A model generated the notes under the pieces. It searched no databases. It was given only the letters and a program-made list of their open reading frames with translations, and was not told where the DNA came from. 64,000 nt of DNA from Baekduia alba (GTDB lineage Bacteria; Actinomycetota; Thermoleophilia; Solirubrobacterales; Solirubrobacteraceae), in the NCBI RefSeq assembly GCF_028416635.1, contig NZ_CP114013.1, positions 496,001 to 560,000 of the forward strand, written 5' to 3'. The translations under genes and the position numbers were made by a program. Below, in pieces: positions 61,147 to 64,000 of the stretch (position 1 is the stretch's first letter; the number at the start of each line of letters is the position of its first letter).

Positions 61147-62190
61147 ATGAACAACGAATTCCGCGTGGGCGTCATCGGCACGCCCCACGAAGTTGTCCGG
61201 CGCACGCTGCCGGCCCTCTTCCGGCTCGACTCGAGCTTCGGAGCCCGCCTCGTCGCCATGGCCGGCCCTGAGGCGCGCGACGCCAAGGCGTTCCTCGACT
61301 CGGGCGCCGGCCGGAAAGCCGCCTGGCTCACGGGGCACGCGTACCCGGACGGTCTCAACCTGGGCGACGTCGAGACGCACGACTCCCCCTGGACGATGCT
61401 CGAACACACCCCGCTCGACGGCGTCATCGTCGCCGGCGAGGACGCGTCCGACGCGATCTGCATCGTCACGCTCCGCCGCAAATGCCACGTGCTGACCGCT
61501 GCCGATCCGGTGATCGCCGACCCGATCGCGCTCGCCAAGCTGCAGAAGGAGGCGGCCGAGCAGGGCCGCAGGTTCGACGCCGGGCACCTGTCCGGCTACC
61601 GCTCGTCGCTGTTCGACTCGCCCGACGTCGCCGAGGCGCTCGACGGCGTCCCCGGGGTCAGCGCCCGCTGGTGCATCGCCGCGTCGTCCAAGGTGCGGGC
61701 GCCCGGCGCCGCGCGGCTGCTGGCCTTGACCACGCCGGTCGCCATCGCGCTGCGCGGCACCACGGTCACGCTCAAGCGGATCGACCAGGTCGGCGGAACC
61801 GCCATCCGAGGCATCTGGGAGACGGCCGCCGGGAGGACGGCGATCATCGACGTCGAGTGGGATTGGCCGATGCCGGGAGGCGACCAGGCGTCGCTCACGG
61901 CCTACGGGCCGCGGGCCCGCGTCGCGCTGCCGCTGGCGCCGCCCGGGGCCAGGGTCGCCGCCCACCCGGACGAGCTCACGGGCACCCTCCGGCCTAAGGT
62001 CGGCCCTCCGCGCTGGCTGGCGACGCGGCGGACGTTCCAGGACTGCGAGCAGGTGCGGATGCAGCAGTGGGTCGAAGCCTGCCAGGGCGACCGCACTCCG
62101 ACGGTCACCACCAGGCACGCGCTGGTCGCGGCGCAGATGGCCCAGTTCCTGGCCACGGCGTTGAACCCGGCCCGGACCGGCGACGCCTGA
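61147..62190 (+). CDS. Gfo/Idh/MocA-like protein with degenerate catalytic motif
   Basis: 347 residues. An N-terminal Rossmann domain (RVGVIGTPHEVVRRTLPALF, then DGVIVAGEDASDAICIVTL) is followed by an alpha/beta domain of the Gfo/Idh/MocA type. The glycine motif is weak (GVIGTP), and the usual EKP with its catalytic Lys reads AADP (HVLTAADPVIADP). Oxidoreductase activity is therefore doubtful. Last gene of operon B. AAAGGAGCAA ribosome site. Confidence 0.75.
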   Translation: MNNEFRVGVIGTPHEVVRRTLPALFRLDSSFGARLVAMAGPEARDAKAFLDSGAGRKAAWLTGHAYPDGLNLGDVETHDSPWTMLEHTPLDGVIVAGEDASDAICIVTLRRKCHVLTAADPVIADPIALAKLQKEAAEQGRRFDAGHLSGYRSSLFDSPDVAEALDGVPGVSARWCIAASSKVRAPGAARLLALTTPVAIALRGTTVTLKRIDQVGGTAIRGIWETAAGRTAIIDVEWDWPMPGGDQASLTAYGPRARVALPLAPPGARVAAHPDELTGTLRPKVGPPRWLATRRTFQDCEQVRMQQWVEACQGDRTPTVTTRHALVAAQMAQFLATALNPARTGDA

Positions 62191-62278
62191 GGGTCACACC
62201 GCAGTCGGTGGACCGAGCGATAGCAGACGCCGATTGGGCCTCGCGGCCACCGCGGGCACAATCGGCGCCGTGCCGGTC

Positions 62279-63679
62279 ATGACGACCACCCCGTACGAGC
62301 AGCACCGGGACTACGTCCTGGCGGTGCTCGCCCGGCGCTGCCGGTGGCTCGACGGCGGCGAGCGTGAGGAAGTCCTTCACGACGCCTACGCCGTGTTCCT
62401 GCAGAAGCAGCGCGACGGCGTCCTGGACACCGACGCGATGCGGCCCCAGCAGGTGCGGGCCTATCTCGTCCAGACCGCCATCAACAAGGCGATGGACGAC
62501 GGCAAGAGCGCGCGTCGCAAGCGGTCGGTCGGCCTCGAGGAGGACGGTGGCCTCGAGGTCGCCGACCAGCGGCCCGAAGTGGTGGAGCGGCTTGCGCAGA
62601 GCTACGACGCCGAGCGCGTGCGCGAGATCGTCGACGAGCTGCCGGCCCGCCAGCAGGTCGTCATCAAGCTGCGGTTCTTCCTCGACCTCTCGCCGACCGA
62701 GATCCAGCAGTACCTCGGGATTACCGAGCGGGTCTACCGGCGTGAGCTCGAGCGGGCGATGCGGGCGCTGACCGATCACGTCGAGCTCGTGCAGCGCGGC
62801 ACGTCGTGCGATCAGCGCCGGAGCCTGATCCTCGCGTACGTCGCGGGGATCGCCGGGCCCAACCGCCAGCAGGTCGCGCGGCGCCACCTCGCGACCTGCC
62901 CGGCGTGCGCCGCGTGGGCGGGCCGACTGCGGACCGCGGCCCATCAGGCCGGCGCCGTCGTCCCGCTGCCGCTGGCCTCCCACGTGGCCCTCGGCGGCGA
63001 CGACCGCTGGTGGGCCGGCCTGGGCCACGTGCTCGAAGCGACCCGCGACCGGATCGTGGACGTCGCGTCCGGCGGGCGGGGGCACGTCACCGGCCTGGCT
63101 CTGCGCACCGACCCGGCGTCGACCGCGGTGCTCGGGGCGGCACGGCCCGGCACGATCGCCGCGGTCGTCGCCGGCTGCCTGACCGTGGGCGGCACGACGT
63201 ACTGCGCGGTGGACGGCGTCACCACGCCGCTGGGGCTGCTGGCCTCCAGCAAGGTGGAGACCCGGACGCACGACCACGCCGCCGCCACGCCGCGGCCGGC
63301 GCCGCGCCGGAAGCGGCACCAAGCCGCCGCGACGCCGGCTCGGGCGGCGTCGACGCCGACGTTGGCCGCGCCCACGACCAGCACGATCGCGACGACCACG
63401 CGGCGCACAGCGACGGTCGCCAAGCCGGCGGAGACGCCGGCGCACCGCGTCGCGCACCAGACCTCGAGCGAGTTCGGGATCGAGAGCGGCGGCACGAGCG
63501 TGTCGTCGGGGTCCTCGGGGTCGAGCTCGTCTGGCTCTGGCTCTTCGTCGGGGTCGTCGGCGACCGCGACCGCGGCCAGCGCGACGTCGACCGCCAGGTC
63601 GTCGCCGGCGCCCAGCTCCGGCTCGAGCTCGGGCCACGGCGCCTCCGAGGCGGCGGTCGCCGCCGAGTTCGGTCCCTGA
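62279..63679 (+). CDS. Membrane-anchored sigma factor fused to a zinc anti-sigma domain (copy 2)
   Basis: 466 residues, closely related to the 36172 protein over the whole first 320 residues: sigma regions 2 and 4 (LPARQQVVIKLRFFLDLSP, YLGITERVYRRELERA), the zinc motif C177-x25-H203-x3-C207-x2-C210, a long linker, and a membrane segment (PGTIAAVVAGCLTVGG). The outer tail is Thr/Ser-rich and also ends AEFGP, with an internal SEFGIES. The ATG is chosen by alignment with the paralogue. It does not lie next to a separate anti-sigma gene. Confidence 0.86.
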   Translation: MTTTPYEQHRDYVLAVLARRCRWLDGGEREEVLHDAYAVFLQKQRDGVLDTDAMRPQQVRAYLVQTAINKAMDDGKSARRKRSVGLEEDGGLEVADQRPEVVERLAQSYDAERVREIVDELPARQQVVIKLRFFLDLSPTEIQQYLGITERVYRRELERAMRALTDHVELVQRGTSCDQRRSLILAYVAGIAGPNRQQVARRHLATCPACAAWAGRLRTAAHQAGAVVPLPLASHVALGGDDRWWAGLGHVLEATRDRIVDVASGGRGHVTGLALRTDPASTAVLGAARPGTIAAVVAGCLTVGGTTYCAVDGVTTPLGLLASSKVETRTHDHAAATPRPAPRRKRHQAAATPARAASTPTLAAPTTSTIATTTRRTATVAKPAETPAHRVAHQTSSEFGIESGGTSVSSGSSGSSSSGSGSSSGSSATATAASATSTARSSPAPSSGSSSGHGASEAAVAAEFGP

Positions 63680-63785
63680 CCGCGTCTGCTCGGCACGCGG
63701 CACGGCGACCTCAGGAACGAGAGCCCTATGGCTCGCTAGAAGTGGCGCCCTGCGGCGCCTTCGGATGAAGCTGAGAGGAATCAGC

Positions 63786-64000
63786 ATGATCAGCAAAGGC
63801 AACACGCTTCCGCCCGTGGAACCCGACACGGCGCGGTTCCACGGGCGCGTGAAGGTCGAGGGCGTGGTCATCCACGCACTCGGCGTCCACGCGGTGATCG
63901 GGATCGACACCGAGTACGCCATCGCGCGCGTGCGGCTGGCGAACGGCCAGCTCATCGACGCGACGACGGTGTTCGCCAGCGAGCGGTGGGCGGCCGTGGT
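63786..64000 (+). CDS. Hypothetical protein, cut by the window end
   Basis: The first 71 residues are visible: MISKGNTLPPVEPD, then a beta-rich stretch (VKVEGVVIHALGVHAVIGID). GAGAGGAA ribosome site. It follows the second sigma fusion and may be its target or a further secretion component. Small hairpins lie in the 106-base gap before it. Confidence 0.6.
   Translation, partial: MISKGNTLPPVEPDTARFHGRVKVEGVVIHALGVHAVIGIDTEYAIARVRLANGQLIDATTVFASERWAAV

Noticed and set aside
63714-63760. A sixth copy of the shared promoter motif before the last gene
   Set aside because: CTATGG is present but no G-rich block occurs at the required 15-base distance.

Overview
The window is very GC-rich DNA with dense, frequently overlapping genes (ATGA/GTGA junctions), GTG starts, Tat and lipoprotein signals and several near-leaderless promoters. 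This fits a high-GC actinobacterium. The secreted Ig-like proteins, the mix of FadE/NDP-forming acyl-CoA synthetase genes and the style of the type IV secretion genes suggest the Thermoleophilia (Solirubrobacter/Conexibacter-like), but no rRNA or universal marker is present to prove it. I saw no rRNA, tRNA, CRISPR array, integrase, transposase or relaxase.

Layout. (1) 0-7.4 kb: a tightly coupled acyl-CoA operon (acyl-CoA dehydrogenase, 12-codon leader, stand-alone phosphohistidine swivel domain, unknown protein, NDP-forming acyl-CoA synthetase, TetR, lipocalin-like protein, luciferase-like monooxygenase). (2) 7.4-15.7 kb: mixed genes (bicupin, a small secreted protein, TPP-riboswitch-controlled thiC, DUF2867-TetR pair, cupin, Tat-exported beta-helix protein) interspersed with decayed genes (Tat protein, NTF2-like, MFS transporter, a frameshifted ORF). 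(3) 15.8-23.1 kb: operon A, a forward series whose members resemble a class I amidotransferase, a membrane protein, a trehalose-synthase-like GH13 protein and two MFS proteins. Several carry substitutions at catalytic positions, and genes are separated by perfect GC-rich hairpins. (4) 23.1-30.4 kb: an alpha-glucoside ABC import and hydrolysis cluster with a ROK regulator. (5) 30.4-35.2 kb: quinone oxidoreductase/ArsR pair, decayed cupin and aldo-keto reductase genes, and three adjacent LysR genes.

(6) 35.2-59.3 kb: the most striking part, a chromosomal type IV secretion-like locus. It encodes a pilin-like protein, TrbL/VirB6, PrgI/VirB3, VirB4, a VirB1-like double wall hydrolase, a VirB8-like lipoprotein, a ParA-like protein, a SpoIIM-like membrane protein, a coupling-type ATPase fused to a replication-relaxation domain, a second coupling-ATPase paralogue that has lost its Walker motifs, an L,D-transpeptidase and a DUF11 surface protein. 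No relaxase is visible. The locus starts beside an unusual sigma factor that carries its own zinc anti-sigma domain and a membrane anchor; a close paralogue lies at 62.3 kb. A shared promoter-like element (GGGGGGCGGA, 15 bases, AATGG) precedes the secretion operon at three points and also precedes two paralogous small secreted proteins at 8.5 and 35.6 kb, which links those proteins to the secretion system.

(7) 59.3-62.2 kb: operon B has the same promoter and pyrimidine-rich leader as operon A. It encodes two proteins built from three copies of an unrecognised ~115-residue domain, and a Gfo/Idh-like protein lacking the usual catalytic lysine motif. (8) 62.3-64 kb: the second sigma/anti-sigma fusion and a gene cut by the window edge.
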